A DNA stretch of 64,000 nucleotides. It comes from Paludifilum halophilum. GTDB lineage: Bacteria; Bacillota; Bacilli; Thermoactinomycetales; DSM-45169. Numbering within the stretch: the first letter of the stretch is position 1; each line of letters starts with the position of its first letter. A program made the position numbers and the translations under genes. The stretch is taken from contig NZ_NOWF01000007.1 of the NCBI RefSeq assembly GCF_002245355.1, forward strand, positions 62,001 through 126,000. Direction: 5' to 3'. The notes under the pieces are model-generated. The model did not search any database. It saw nothing but the letters and a program-made list of their open reading frames with translations, and was not told the DNA's origin. Positions 1-7,714 of this stretch are shown here, one piece after another.

Positions 1-482
1 GCCTTGATATTGCTTTTTTTACTGTAGGCATGCTCGTGATGATGGGAGAAGCGAATCGCCTGATGAAAAAATTTTTCAGCTTCCTTCCATTTTCTTAAAC
101 TTAAATAACATTTCCCCTTTAAATAATGGAACATCGCAGCATAGGGGTGAGAAGCCTCTAGCTTTAGCCGGTTCAGGTGTTCCAATGCCAGTGCCGCATC
201 TCCGGTATCTCGCAAGAGCTGAAGGGATTTTAATTCAAACTCCAGTTCCTTCAAATCCTGTTGTTCTTTCATCATTAACCGAGGCAACCGGGCCGGATCG
301 ATTTTTAACTTTTGGATCAAATAATGGGTTTTCTCCGGCTTAACATGGGCAAACCCCCGCTCGATGTTGCTGATGGTCGCGATGGAGATCTGTTCATCGG
401 CCAAGTCTTCCAGCCGCCATCCTTTTTCCTTCCTGACCTTTCGAATCATCTCTCCGATTCCTTGTACCCCTGTACTATCCAC
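1..482 (-). CDS. HTH (XRE-type) regulator with TPR region, partial
   Basis: The 3' end lies outside the window. The minus strand reads an N-terminal helix-turn-helix (RKVRKEKGWRLEDLADEQ, then ISIATISNIERG) at about residues 12-45. It is followed by helical repeats typical of tetratricopeptide domains (HLNRLKLEASHPYAAMFHYL, then KGKCYLSLRKWKEAEKFFHQ). This layout matches Firmicute XRE-TPR regulators that often respond to peptides. I chose the GTG at 480-482 because AAAGGGG lies 6 bases upstream and the following residues (VDSTG) look like family N-termini; an internal ATG ten codons later is the alternative. The regulated gene cannot be seen. DNA binding is well supported; peptide sensing is only a family-level guess. 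Confidence 0.75.
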   Translation of the reverse strand, partial: MDSTGVQGIGEMIRKVRKEKGWRLEDLADEQISIATISNIERGFAHVKPEKTHYLIQKLKIDPARLPRLMMKEQQDLKELEFELKSLQLLRDTGDAALALEHLNRLKLEASHPYAAMFHYLKGKCYLSLRKWKEAEKFFHQAIRFSHHHEHAYSKKSNIK

Positions 483-559
483 ACGGATCCCCTTTCCCTG
501 CGTGATTCAAACCCATTGTATCTAAAATTCCAAAAAAGGAAAATAGAAAATTGATTAAC

Positions 560-594
560 AAAAGATCCCCCTGTCCGGAAAGAAAGGGGGATTC
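560..594 (-). terminator. Intrinsic terminator of the ABC-F gene
   Basis: A perfect 8-bp stem, ATCCCCCT (565-572) with AGGGGGAT (585-592), has a 12-base loop. Read on the minus strand it is followed by CTTTTGTT. It starts ten bases past the ABC-F stop codon. Confidence 0.8.
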
Positions 595-601
595 CACTCG
601 A

Positions 602-2434
602 TTAACCTTCTTCCTTCAACCGATCCAATTCGCTTTGCAGACGGCGGATCTCCGCCTGCATCCGCTCTTTTTCTTCCTCTTCCTCCGGTTCTTCTTCTCC
701 CATCAGTCGGGCCAGCTGTAATTCCAGGGCACGGATGCGGTTGGCGATATCCGGATTCTCCGGGATGGTCTCGGAAGATTCCCGCCGTTCCAGGTACTCC
801 GCGTAGCTTCCCGGATACAGGTGAACGCGCCCTTCTTCAATTACGGCGACCCGGTTGGCGATTTTACGAAGCAGATACCGGTCGTGGGAAACGAGAACCA
901 GACTCCCGGGGTACCCCGCTAAGGCCTCCTCAATCCGCTCCCGGGCGGGAATATCCAAATAGTTGGTCGGTTCATCCAACACCATCAGATGGGCCCGGGA
1001 GAAATAGAGCGTGACGAAGGCGACCCGACACCGCTCCCCCATACTCAGCTCCGAAATTTTTCGGAACACCTCATTTCCGGGGAACAAAAAGGAAGCCAGA
1101 ATGTTGCGGGCCTCGGCCCGGTCCATCCCCGGCAATCGAAGCAGGGTGTCCAACACGGTATCTCCCGCATGGAGCTCGTTCAGCTCCTGGGCGAAGTAGC
1201 CGATAGAGAGAGCCGGATGCCGGCGTACCTTCCCTTCATCGGGTGACAGCTGACCCGTCAACAGGCGGATCAGGGTGGTTTTGCCGCTGCCGTTGGGACC
1301 GATCACCGCCAGCCGATCGCCCCGGGAAAGGGTCAAATTCACCTCTTCAAACAGCGGTGACTCCCCATATCCGAAACCGAGGTTCTCCGTTTGGATCAGG
1401 TTTCGGGCTTCAAAGGTCCCTTCTTCGAAGCGGACCCGGATCTTTTTTTCCTCCCGGGGACGCTCCACTTTCTGTTTTTCCAGGCGTTCCAGTGCTTCTT
1501 CCTTGGCTTTGAACCGACTGCGATTTTTATTGGCTTTCTTTTTCAGAAACGGATTTCTCTCACCGGCGGCGGAGTGAGCTCGATCAAACCACTGCCGATA
1601 GCGGCGGATCGCTTCCTCCAGCCTTTTCCGCTCTTGTTCCTGTTTTTTATAAAGCGCCTCTTGGGTACGTCTTTCCCGGTCCCGTTCCCAGGCAAAAGCG
1701 GAGTATCCCCCCGGGTACCGCTTGGTCCCCTCGGCAGTTAATTCGACGGTGGCGTGAGCCACCCGGTCGATCAACCAGCGATCATGGGAGACCAGAAGCA
1801 CGGCCCCTTTATAGGTGAGAAGCCACTGTTCCAACCAAGTCAGTGTCTCATCATCCAGATGGTTGGTCGGTTCGTCCAACAACAGAAAGGAAGGATTTCC
1901 GACCATCAACCGGGCCAGTTGAGCCCGTGTTTTCTGGCCTCCGCTCAGCCGGTCAAATGGGATGCTCCACTGTTCCGCCCCCAATCCCAGCTGAACCGCC
2001 GTCCGTTCTACCATGGCCTCCCATTCGTACCCGCCCAGGGACTGGTAGCGATCCAGTGCCGCTCCGTACCGTTGAACCGCCTCCGGATCGGCATCAGCGG
2101 ATTTCATCATCTCCTGCTCCCAACGGAAAAGTTCCGCCCGGGCCCGGGCCAAATCCGGAAAACCGGCACGGATAAAATCCAATACCGTCATCTCACCCGG
2201 CACATCCGGCTGTTGCTCCAACAAACCCCAGGCATCGACAGGCAAACGGCGATGAATCCGCCCCCTGTCCATCGGAATCCGACCGGTCAATCCCCGAAGC
2301 AGAGTCGTCTTACCCGCTCCGTTGGCACCGATCAGAGCGACTATCTCCCCTTCCCGAATCTCCAGATCCACTTGGTGAAAAAGCTGTTGGCCGTGATATT
2401 CCTTGGCCAACCCTTCCGCTTTGACCACAAACAT
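602..2434 (-). CDS. ABC-F ATPase, probable ribosomal protection/translation factor
   Basis: Soluble tandem ATPase of the ABC-F family, which acts on the ribosomal E site rather than in a membrane. Domain 1 has Walker A GANGAGKTT (residues about 36-44), signature LSGGQKTRAQL and Walker B LLLDEPTNHLD. A charged linker rich in Arg/Lys/Glu follows. Domain 2 has GPNGSGKTT, signature LSMGERCRVAF and LMVLDEPTNYLD. The acidic C-terminal tail ends in a coiled coil. No transmembrane segment is present. I chose the ATG at 2432-2434 (MFVVKAEGLAKEY) because GGAGGG lies 6 bases upstream; a longer frame to 2476 would start inside a terminator hairpin. The NYLD-type second domain and the attenuator leader point to the antibiotic-resistance (VmlR/Lsa/Vga-like) branch. 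The drug class cannot be read from sequence. Confidence 0.88.
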   Translation of the reverse strand: MFVVKAEGLAKEYHGQQLFHQVDLEIREGEIVALIGANGAGKTTLLRGLTGRIPMDRGRIHRRLPVDAWGLLEQQPDVPGEMTVLDFIRAGFPDLARARAELFRWEQEMMKSADADPEAVQRYGAALDRYQSLGGYEWEAMVERTAVQLGLGAEQWSIPFDRLSGGQKTRAQLARLMVGNPSFLLLDEPTNHLDDETLTWLEQWLLTYKGAVLLVSHDRWLIDRVAHATVELTAEGTKRYPGGYSAFAWERDRERRTQEALYKKQEQERKRLEEAIRRYRQWFDRAHSAAGERNPFLKKKANKNRSRFKAKEEALERLEKQKVERPREEKKIRVRFEEGTFEARNLIQTENLGFGYGESPLFEEVNLTLSRGDRLAVIGPNGSGKTTLIRLLTGQLSPDEGKVRRHPALSIGYFAQELNELHAGDTVLDTLLRLPGMDRAEARNILASFLFPGNEVFRKISELSMGERCRVAFVTLYFSRAHLMVLDEPTNYLDIPARERIEEALAGYPGSLVLVSHDRYLLRKIANRVAVIEEGRVHLYPGSYAEYLERRESSETIPENPDIANRIRALELQLARLMGEEEPEEEEEKERMQAEIRRLQSELDRLKEEG

Positions 2435-2465
2435 GTCGCATCCCTCCACGCGTCCTTTTTCCGAC

Positions 2466-2492
2466 AAAAAAAGCACAGGCTACTGCCTGCGC
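2466..2492 (-). terminator. Leader terminator (attenuator) upstream of ABC-F gene
   Basis: On the minus strand GCGCAGGC-AGTA-GCCTGTGC is followed directly by seven T residues, a strong intrinsic terminator. It sits 31 bases before the ABC-F start codon and downstream of a promoter and a leader ORF, so it would abort transcription before the gene. A second hairpin (2522-2549; GAAGCCCC/GGGGCTTC) and a weaker 5-bp hairpin with T5 (2578-2596) lie further upstream and could be alternative folds. Confidence 0.8.
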
Positions 2493-2648
2493 ATCATCGC
2501 GTGGGGATTATGCATCGAAATCGAAGCCCCTCTGAAACCGGGGGCTTCGCGGATCGTCCATTCTGGTGGAGTCTCTGAAAAAGGACATACTTGTCCCGAC
2601 CGCTCCGCGCGAAGCAGAGTCCGTGCACCGTATAAGGTTCATGAGGCA

Positions 2649-2666
2649 CTATCGGTCGAAACGCAT
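2649..2666 (-). CDS. Putative leader peptide MRFDR
   Basis: Five-codon ORF (ATG CGT TTC GAC CGA TAG) about 40 bases after the predicted promoter, with AAAAGG 6 bases and GGAGGA about 15 bases upstream of the ATG. Its position between promoter and attenuator is what ribosome-stalling leader peptides of antibiotic-inducible ABC-F genes look like. No homology argument is possible for so short a peptide. Confidence 0.5.
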   Translation of the reverse strand: MRFDR

Positions 2667-2706
2667 GTCGATCCTTTTGATTCCTCCGTTTCGGTTTCTT
2701 TCGTTT

Positions 2707-2736
2707 ATTATACTATATCACTCCTGTAATCACCAA
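2707..2736 (-). promoter_or_regulatory. Promoter of the ABC-F leader
   Basis: On the minus strand TTGGTG (2731-2736) and TATAAT (2707-2712) are separated by 18 bases. The -10 box overlaps the stop codon of the upstream small membrane protein gene. The resulting leader would be about 265 nucleotides. Confidence 0.7.
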
Positions 2737-3042
2737 CACAAAAAACACCACTAGCAACGCATTTAAAACATGGCGGATCGGACGTTCCACTTTTTGTTCA
2801 AACCGGGTGCCTTTGATTTTCTCCCCCACTTTCCCTTTTCCCTCCACGATGACGGTCAGGATCACCAGGAGCGGAACCACAGGGATAATGACGGACTTGA
2901 CCCATTCGATGTGGAAAAAGAAAGAGAGGAAACCCAACCCGGCGACCAGTAGCCAAACCGTGTATTTCACCAGGAACCAGGCAAATATCCCTTTTGCCCG
3001 ATCGCCGAACAACTCTCGGAATTCTTCTCGAATCGTCTCCAT
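2713..3042 (-). CDS. Small two/three-span membrane protein of unknown function
   Basis: About 109 residues. A charged N-terminus (METIREEFRELFGDRAKG) precedes hydrophobic segments at about residues 20-45 (FAWFLVKYTVWLLVAGLGFL) and 50-70 (VKSVIIPVVPLLVILTVIV). A basic loop and a C-terminal hydrophobic helix (HVLNALLVVFFVLVITGVI) follow. The ATG at 3040-3042 was preferred over a frame open to 3183 because the upstream residues are low-complexity and run into a repeat element; AGAGGGGG lies just before this ATG. It is followed without a gap by the ABC-F promoter. I do not recognise the family. Confidence 0.6.
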   Translation of the reverse strand: METIREEFRELFGDRAKGIFAWFLVKYTVWLLVAGLGFLSFFFHIEWVKSVIIPVVPLLVILTVIVEGKGKVGEKIKGTRFEQKVERPIRHVLNALLVVFFVLVITGVI

Positions 3043-3085
3043 CGCCCCCTCTGTTTCCCAAAAGCATAACATACCCGGGGAAGAC

Positions 3086-3348
3086 CTAGTAGCATTGTGA
3101 AATCGAGAGCGGCAGCATTTACCCGAAGCCGCTCCCAATCTTCCTGCTGTGGGCAGGGGCAAACGCCTGCGGATGCAACACAAAGATGCTTTTGCGTAAC
3201 CGCCCTTGCAGGCTGGTTCTCCGCTGGGCAGAACAGCGTCCTTTACTTCGGGCGCTAGCCCTTCAATTCTGTGGTGCCCGTGGGTGCAAAGTCGCTATTT
3301 CGCGTAAACACTTCTCCTCTCCTTAACCAACATTCACAAGACTTCTAG
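3086..3348. mobile_element. MITE-like non-coding element, copy 1
   Basis: A 263-bp non-coding stretch fills the gap between two genes. Its ends carry imperfect inverted repeats: left CTAGTAGCATTGTGAA and right (reverse complement) CTAGAAGTCTTGTGAA, 12 of 16 identical. The inside is GC-rich with no credible ORF. It shares TTCTGCCCAGCGGAGAA (reverse strand, around 3222-3240) almost exactly with the element at 10767-10877, and the word string TGCCC..TGGGTGCAAA..TCGCT with the element at 45855-46141. This suggests a small non-autonomous mobile or structured repeat family. Confidence 0.5.
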
Positions 3349-3432
3349 TGTCCCTTCAAGCCTTGATCTGCTGGGTATCGCGGGCAAAGGGCGGGGTGCC
3401 GGAAATCACGTCCCCAGCTATGTTCGTTTACC

Positions 3433-4041
3433 TTACGTCTCCGCCCGGGCCGTTTTTCCCAGCTCCTCCCCCAGGCTGAAATAGTGGCGGAAGTTGTAGA
3501 TCAGAGGCCGCCACTGGTTGGGATCGATATAGTGATCCCCGAGGATATACGCTTCCCGGGCATGAACCCGCCGAGTTTCCGTTTCCACGACGGCAAACCA
3601 CGGATGGTTTTCCGGAATACGGATATCTTGAACCGATGCTTCGATCTGTAAGGGACATTCGGCGATCCGAGCGGGACGGACTTTCTCGGATTCGCAGGGG
3701 GTCAGCTTCGCCGCCGAAAACTTGTCCTTCTCATAGCGGAATCCGAGCTCTTTTTTAGAAGAAGGCACCGGAGTTTTGCCCGTGAGAAGCGCTAACCGTT
3801 CCACATGCCTCCACAGAGACGGGTCGGGCAAATTGATCACACACTCGGGATATCGCTTCAGGTTTTCCAGCCCTTTTCCACCACAGCCGAGTCCCAGTAC
3901 CAGACAGGAACCCAAAGCCCAAGAAGAAGAAATCGGGCTGATGTTCGTCGTCCCATCTTCGTTGCAGGTACTCAGCAAAACCACCGGGGTTCCATAATAT
4001 AAAATCTTCGGCTGAACGGTACGGTGTTGCAGGGTCATCAT
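3433..4041 (-). CDS. Flavin reductase-like (FMN-binding split-barrel) protein
   Basis: 202 residues of the flavin-reductase-like split-barrel family, which bind FMN and usually reduce flavin for a partner or act as small oxidoreductases. Visible family features are VVLLSTCNEDGTTNISPISS (residues about 20-40) and the LKRYPECVINLP block, followed by the PLQIEASVQDI strand. The ATG at 4041 has GGAGAG 5 bases upstream. It is divergent from an ArsR-type regulator, with a perfect palindrome between them, so it is probably that regulator's target. The physiological substrate is unknown. Confidence 0.78.
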   Translation of the reverse strand: MMTLQHRTVQPKILYYGTPVVLLSTCNEDGTTNISPISSSWALGSCLVLGLGCGGKGLENLKRYPECVINLPDPSLWRHVERLALLTGKTPVPSSKKELGFRYEKDKFSAAKLTPCESEKVRPARIAECPLQIEASVQDIRIPENHPWFAVVETETRRVHAREAYILGDHYIDPNQWRPLIYNFRHYFSLGEELGKTARAET

Positions 4042-4098
4042 TCGCTCTCTCCTTTATTGATGGATCCTGAGGCTCCCATCGATTATAATGGACCCAAG

Positions 4099-4116
4099 TT
4101 TCGATATAGATCGAAA
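4099..4116. promoter_or_regulatory. Palindromic operator for ArsR-type regulator
   Basis: Perfect inverted repeat TTTCGAT-ATAG-ATCGAAA centred in the 106-bp divergent intergenic region between the flavin reductase and the ArsR-type regulator. Position and symmetry suit an autoregulatory dimer site. Confidence 0.65.
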
Positions 4117-4147
4117 TATGAATTGCAAAGCAAAGGAGGGTTGATGA

Positions 4148-4828
4148 ATGCACCCTGACACAGCGAAAATCGCCCGGCTGGTCGGCGACCCCTCCCGGTC
4201 GGCGATGTTGATCGCTTTGATGGATGGTCGGTTTCACACCGCTAAAGAGCTGGCTTGGGCGGCAGGGATCACCCCTCAGACAGCCAGTTTCCATCTGCGA
4301 AAACTGGAAAATACCCGTATCCTTCAGGTGGAAAAGCACGGACGCCATCGGTATTATCGGTTGTCTGACACTGACGTCGCCCATTGGATGGAGTCCTTGC
4401 TCCGGGTTGCTCCTCTGACTCCCGTCCGTTCGCTCAGACAATCTTCCCAACAGCGGGCTCTCCGGGAGGCACGGACCTGCTACGACCACCTGGCCGGGAA
4501 GGTGGGGGTCGAGCTGACGGAAGGAATGGTCAACCGCGGGATTTTGGAAGAGGAGGGCACCGATTACCGGATCACTCCCGCAGGGGAACATTTTATGTAC
4601 CGATGGGAACTGGATCTCACCGTAATCCGGAAAAAACGGCGTTCCTTTGCCCGGTGTTGCCTCGACTGGAGTGAAAGGAAACACCATCTGGCGGGAGCTC
4701 TGGGTCATGCCGTACTCAACCGCCTCCTGGAAACCGACTGGATTCGGCGCCTCCCGTCAACGCGAGCCGTTCAAGTTACCGAGAAGGGAAAAGAGGGATT
4801 GCGTGAAGCGTTTGGGCTGGATCTGTGA
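4148..4828 (+). CDS. ArsR-family winged-helix regulator
   Basis: 226 residues. The N-terminal winged helix (residues about 5-75) reads IARLVGDPSRSAMLIALMDG, then TAKELAWAAGITPQTASFHLRKLE and a beta-wing HGRHRYYRLSD. The long C-terminal part carries conserved-looking RTCYDHLAGKVGVELTEGMV and CCLDWSERKHHLAGALGHA blocks seen in larger ArsR/HTH_20 proteins. Cys residues near 113, 176 and 177 might bind a metal or sense redox state, but this is a guess. The ATG is 7 bases after GGAGGG. It very likely controls itself and the divergent flavin reductase through the palindrome at 4099. Confidence 0.82.
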   Translation: MHPDTAKIARLVGDPSRSAMLIALMDGRFHTAKELAWAAGITPQTASFHLRKLENTRILQVEKHGRHRYYRLSDTDVAHWMESLLRVAPLTPVRSLRQSSQQRALREARTCYDHLAGKVGVELTEGMVNRGILEEEGTDYRITPAGEHFMYRWELDLTVIRKKRRSFARCCLDWSERKHHLAGALGHAVLNRLLETDWIRRLPSTRAVQVTEKGKEGLREAFGLDL

Positions 4829-4931
4829 GATTCAACAGGCGCCGTGACCGCCGCCTTGGTCCAGAAACTCCAGTGAATGAAGCAAATTGTCCTGGATGTA
4901 CAAAGTCGAAAAAGGGGCTTAAGAAATATTT

Positions 4932-5000
4932 TTACTTTCTTTCTGCTCTTATCTGTTTCTTTTTATTGCTGAATACAGTGTAGATGAATTTTCCTGTTCA
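4932..5000 (-). pseudogene. C-terminal fragment paralogous to the immunity-like gene at 5422
   Basis: The minus strand encodes TGKFIYTVFSNKKK before a stop, closely matching RTGQFLYTVFKNMEDE at the end of the neighbouring 142-residue protein. The codon just upstream is TGA where the intact copy has CGN (Arg), and the frame further upstream is broken. It is therefore a decayed duplicate, of which only the 3' end is still recognisable. The rest of 4829-5045 shows nothing else. Confidence 0.55.
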
Positions 5001-5045
5001 ACGGATCAAGTCACCATCAAGTTCCCTGACGTTTTTTCTCCATAG

Positions 5046-5075
5046 AAAAAAGCACCTACTTCAGGTGCTTTTAAA
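5046..5075. terminator. Bidirectional intrinsic terminator
   Basis: AGCACCT (5051-5057) and AGGTGCT (5063-5069) form a 7-bp stem flanked by A5 and TTTT, so it can work on both strands. It closes the minus-strand immunity-like cluster. Confidence 0.75.
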
Positions 5076-5091
5076 ATGCTGGTTAGAAATC

Positions 5092-5415
5092 TCATTCATA
5101 ATCTGAATCAATCATATTCATAAATTCAGTAAAATGATGAGCTACAAATTTAACAGCATTAAATACAATAGGGATTTAGTTTTCCTGACTATTTCTGTAA
5201 TCAAAGCAATAAACACTGTCACTGCCATCAAAAGCAAACGGGATTAGCCCTTTATACCCAGAGTCGCTATCTATTAATATCTCACGCATTTCTTTTATTT
5301 CATTGATGTGCATGAAACGATCAAAACGACCGTATTCTCCTTTATCGAAAAACAGAGTAACATTCCCTTTAGCTTTTTCTCCACTAAAGTTTTTTAACGT
5401 CCATTTCACCAACAA
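5092..5415 (-). pseudogene. SMI1/KNR4 (SUKH)-type immunity protein remnant
   Basis: The frame reads FDKGEYGRFDRFMHINEIKE, then GLIPFAFDGSDSVYCFDYRN, the hallmark core of SUKH/SMI1-KNR4 proteins, which often neutralise polymorphic toxins. A TAA at 5176-5178 interrupts it, but the same frame continues for 27 codons (IPIVFNAVKFVAHHFTEFMN, then MIDSDYE) and ends at 5092, exactly as a SUKH C-terminus should. The usual N-terminal helices are missing and the first possible start (TTG 5413-5415) has no ribosome site and directly follows a TGA. It therefore appears truncated at the 5' end and broken by a nonsense mutation. Low GC sets it apart from its surroundings. Confidence 0.65.
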
Positions 5416-5421
5416 TCATTC

Positions 5422-5850
5422 TTATTTACTTACTTCATCTTCCATATTTTTGAATACAGTATAGAGGAATTGTCCGGTTCTTCTGCTGACACTTGCTGTT
5501 GCTTGATAATACGGACTTATAGAAGGGAGGTCCTGATCAAACTTGATTATCGGTAGTCCGTAAAATACATTGCTTTCGTCATCTAATTCAATTCCCCACC
5601 GAACTCCTTTCAAGTTCTTTCGATATACCTCCCCGATATATCGACCGATAGCATCCAAGTTAGGGAATTGATCTTTTGACTTTAATTCTTCCGCTGAACT
5701 GTATTGCTTTAATAACCAATTTTCAAGAATGTTCAATGAAGAAGGGGAGTAATCGAGATTCCCCGGGAACTTTTCTATAAAGTCCTCAAGAACATCATCC
5801 ATGTCAAAAAGCCAATGCTGAAACCTCTCCTCCTCGGTTTCTTTTTTCAT
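5422..5850 (-). CDS. Putative toxin-immunity-like protein
   Basis: 142 residues, acidic and AT-rich, with a good ribosome site (AGGGGGG, 7 bases before the ATG). The C-terminal half has KGVRWGIELDDESNVFYGLP and TASVSRRTGQFLYTVFKN, a pattern I associate with small uncharacterised proteins encoded beside contact-dependent toxins. A broken paralogous 3' end lies downstream (4932) and a SUKH remnant sits between. No membrane segment or signal peptide is visible. The immunity role is an inference from neighbours; the fold is not recognised. Confidence 0.5.
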   Translation of the reverse strand: MKKETEEERFQHWLFDMDDVLEDFIEKFPGNLDYSPSSLNILENWLLKQYSSAEELKSKDQFPNLDAIGRYIGEVYRKNLKGVRWGIELDDESNVFYGLPIIKFDQDLPSISPYYQATASVSRRTGQFLYTVFKNMEDEVSK

Positions 5851-6026
5851 TACTTTTCCCCCCTCTTAATGATTTGGTTGATACAGTCGATATGAGCCTG
5901 GATACCCGCGATAAAAAGCTTTTCCATCGCCGTGGTATACAACATCGCCGCCAGTAAAGCCCCTACGGCCATCATGATCACATACTCGACCGTAGGAGAT
6001 CCAGAACGATCGCATAGGTAGTAAAT
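5850..6026 (-). pseudogene. Flp/pilin-like single-span fragment, start missing
   Basis: The open frame encodes GSPTVEYVIMMAVGALLAAM, then LYTTAMEKLFIAGIQAHIDC. This is a Gly-x-Pro-Thr-x-Glu-Tyr hydrophobic segment resembling the class III (Flp/TadE-like) pilin N-terminus. It ends in TAATG, overlapping the start of the immunity-like gene, so the two were once coupled. No ATG/GTG/TTG exists between an upstream in-frame TGA (6027-6029) and the hydrophobic segment, so the 5' end is lost or frameshifted. It may be the leftover membrane or secretion part of a toxin gene. Confidence 0.45.
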
Positions 6027-6321
6027 TCAATGACTCGTCTATCTCCTTTTCAGGAAATAATTAGTAATCCTATTGTACCTATTTTCAATAGACGAATTAA
6101 TAGTAAAAAAGGATTAAATTACAATAAAAAGAATTTAGCACCGAACTACACCCGGAACTTGTTCGATTTAAACTCGGAATCATGCTGAAAATCAAAATAC
6201 ATATTTCCCATATAAAGAATCCTAACAATGGATGCATAGTCATAACCCGAAAGACATCCCATTATTTCATTCACGCGAATAAGGGCGGGGATAAACCCGA
6301 CCCGAAGTCTGTCGGAAGGGA

Positions 6322-7503
6322 TTATACCGACTCCGTATGGGAAGAAGTCTCCCGCACCGCCGGTTTCCGCTGGAAAACCGTCAACAGAACAAAGGTAAAC
6401 AGCGTAGCGGAGATCAGGTAGAACAACCCCCCGCCCCCGACGCTTTGAATCAGCAAACCGCCGGCATAAGGACCGGTCATGCACCCGACTGCGAAATGGA
6501 CATTAGCCAGGGCGTTAGCCTCCGGCAAGTATTCCTGGGGCAACAAGTCCGCCATATAAGCCAACCCCAGGGAGTACAGAGAACCCAACAACCCGCCGAT
6601 CAGAGTGAATAAAACCAGCAGAAGCACCGCATTCCCCATGACTGCCGGGATCGAGGCCATTCCGACAGCTCCGAACAGGCACGTGCCCCCCAGAACCAAA
6701 CGACGGCCCCATCGGTCGCTCAACACACCCAGCGGTACCTGAAATAACAGGCTTCCATACAAAAAGGCACTGATCAGAACCGATACCCAAGCGGTATCCA
6801 GCCCTTCCCTCAAACCGTAGATGGGAAAACTCCCGGATAACGAAGCCTCCAGGAAACCGTATACAAACGCCGGACACAGAGCCACAAAAGCCCACCGGTA
6901 AATCCGGGGCACTTTTCGCCGTCCCCGCTCCTTACCGGGTAAAATCACCGGCTTGGCTTCTTTCAACCGGTTTACCCCGAAAAAGACCCCGCACAGCAGG
7001 AAGCCCATCACCCAAAAGGGGACTGCATCTCCCCAAGCGAGTAAATTGATCCCCAGAGGACCGATCCCGAAACCGATCCCAAAAGCCAAGCCGTACAGGG
7101 AAATCCGCCGCCCCCGCAGATGCCGGGGGCTGTCACTGGTGATCCAAAGCTGGGCGGCATATTGCAGAGCGCAATCTCCCACTCCCACTAAAAAGCGCAA
7201 CAGGAACCAGGAAGAAAAGCCCTTCCAAACTGGAAATGAGAAGAGGCTGAAAATCGTTACCATCAGCCCCGCGACCATCACCCGCCGGTAACCGAAACGG
7301 CGCACCATCGGTCCGCACAGGGGAGTCACAGCCAAAATGCCCAAATATAAAGATGCGGCATTGAGCCCGTTTAAACTGGAGGAGATGCCCTCATCTTCTA
7401 ATAACGTAGCCAAAAGCGGCAACAGCATTCCCTGATTCAGAGCCGCCACCGCCACCACAGCCAACAGAACGACAAAGTTACGGTTACTCAGATCCTCTTC
7501 CAC
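6322..7503 (-). CDS. MFS transporter
   Basis: 393 residues with about 12 hydrophobic segments and two six-helix halves joined by a basic loop (LPGKERGRRKVPRIYRW, about residue 195). The MFS A-motif-like loop GPMVRRFGYRRVMV follows helix 2, and its C-terminal counterpart is GVLSDRWGRRLVLGG. This is the plan of drug/H+ antiporters and sugar effluxers; the substrate is unknown. The start is GTG at 7501-7503, with only a weak AGAAAG site abutting it. It stands alone. A C-terminal fragment of another MFS protein lies on the opposite strand just upstream. Confidence 0.8.
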   Translation of the reverse strand: MEEDLSNRNFVVLLAVVAVAALNQGMLLPLLATLLEDEGISSSLNGLNAASLYLGILAVTPLCGPMVRRFGYRRVMVAGLMVTIFSLFSFPVWKGFSSWFLLRFLVGVGDCALQYAAQLWITSDSPRHLRGRRISLYGLAFGIGFGIGPLGINLLAWGDAVPFWVMGFLLCGVFFGVNRLKEAKPVILPGKERGRRKVPRIYRWAFVALCPAFVYGFLEASLSGSFPIYGLREGLDTAWVSVLISAFLYGSLLFQVPLGVLSDRWGRRLVLGGTCLFGAVGMASIPAVMGNAVLLLVLFTLIGGLLGSLYSLGLAYMADLLPQEYLPEANALANVHFAVGCMTGPYAGGLLIQSVGGGGLFYLISATLFTFVLLTVFQRKPAVRETSSHTESV

Positions 7504-7580
7504 CTTTCTGTCAGGAGCATGGATGCGGTTGGAACAGAACCATGCGATGAGATATACCCTGAACCCTGTGTGACAGGAAA

Positions 7581-7618
7581 CACCCCGTCAAAGCCCTTAA
7601 CGGCTGAGCGACGGGGTG
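7581..7618. other. Long hairpin without clear T tract
   Basis: CACCCCGTC (7581-7589) pairs with GACGGGGTG (7610-7618), with an inner GCC/GGC pairing. It lies in the leader of the minus-strand MFS gene and before the plus-strand MFS fragment. No convincing T run follows on either strand, so its role is open. Confidence 0.4.
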
Positions 7619-7674
7619 TAATGGTTGGCAGTGTTTCTGGAGAGGAAACCACTTCCTCTCTCCATAAGTTACAC

Positions 7675-7704
7675 AAAAATCCGCCTCTTCTCAACACTTT
7701 TTTC
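7675..7704. repeat. 30-bp direct repeat, copy A
   Basis: AAAAATCCGCCTCTTCTCAA-CACTTTTTTC matches 13123-13152 at 29 of 30 positions, with weaker similarity extending about 15 bases both ways (CCATAAGTTAC versus CCATAAAGTAC). It directly precedes the truncated MFS fragment. Confidence 0.7.
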
Positions 7705-7714
7705 TACACCTTTA

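Noticed and set aside
2403-2754. Plus-strand ORFs over the ABC-F leader
   Set aside because: They run antisense to the promoter, leader peptide and attenuator and have no ribosome sites or protein-like composition.
3755-4708. 317-residue minus-strand ORF across the ArsR/flavin-reductase region
   Set aside because: Crosses two real genes and their operator in the wrong frame.
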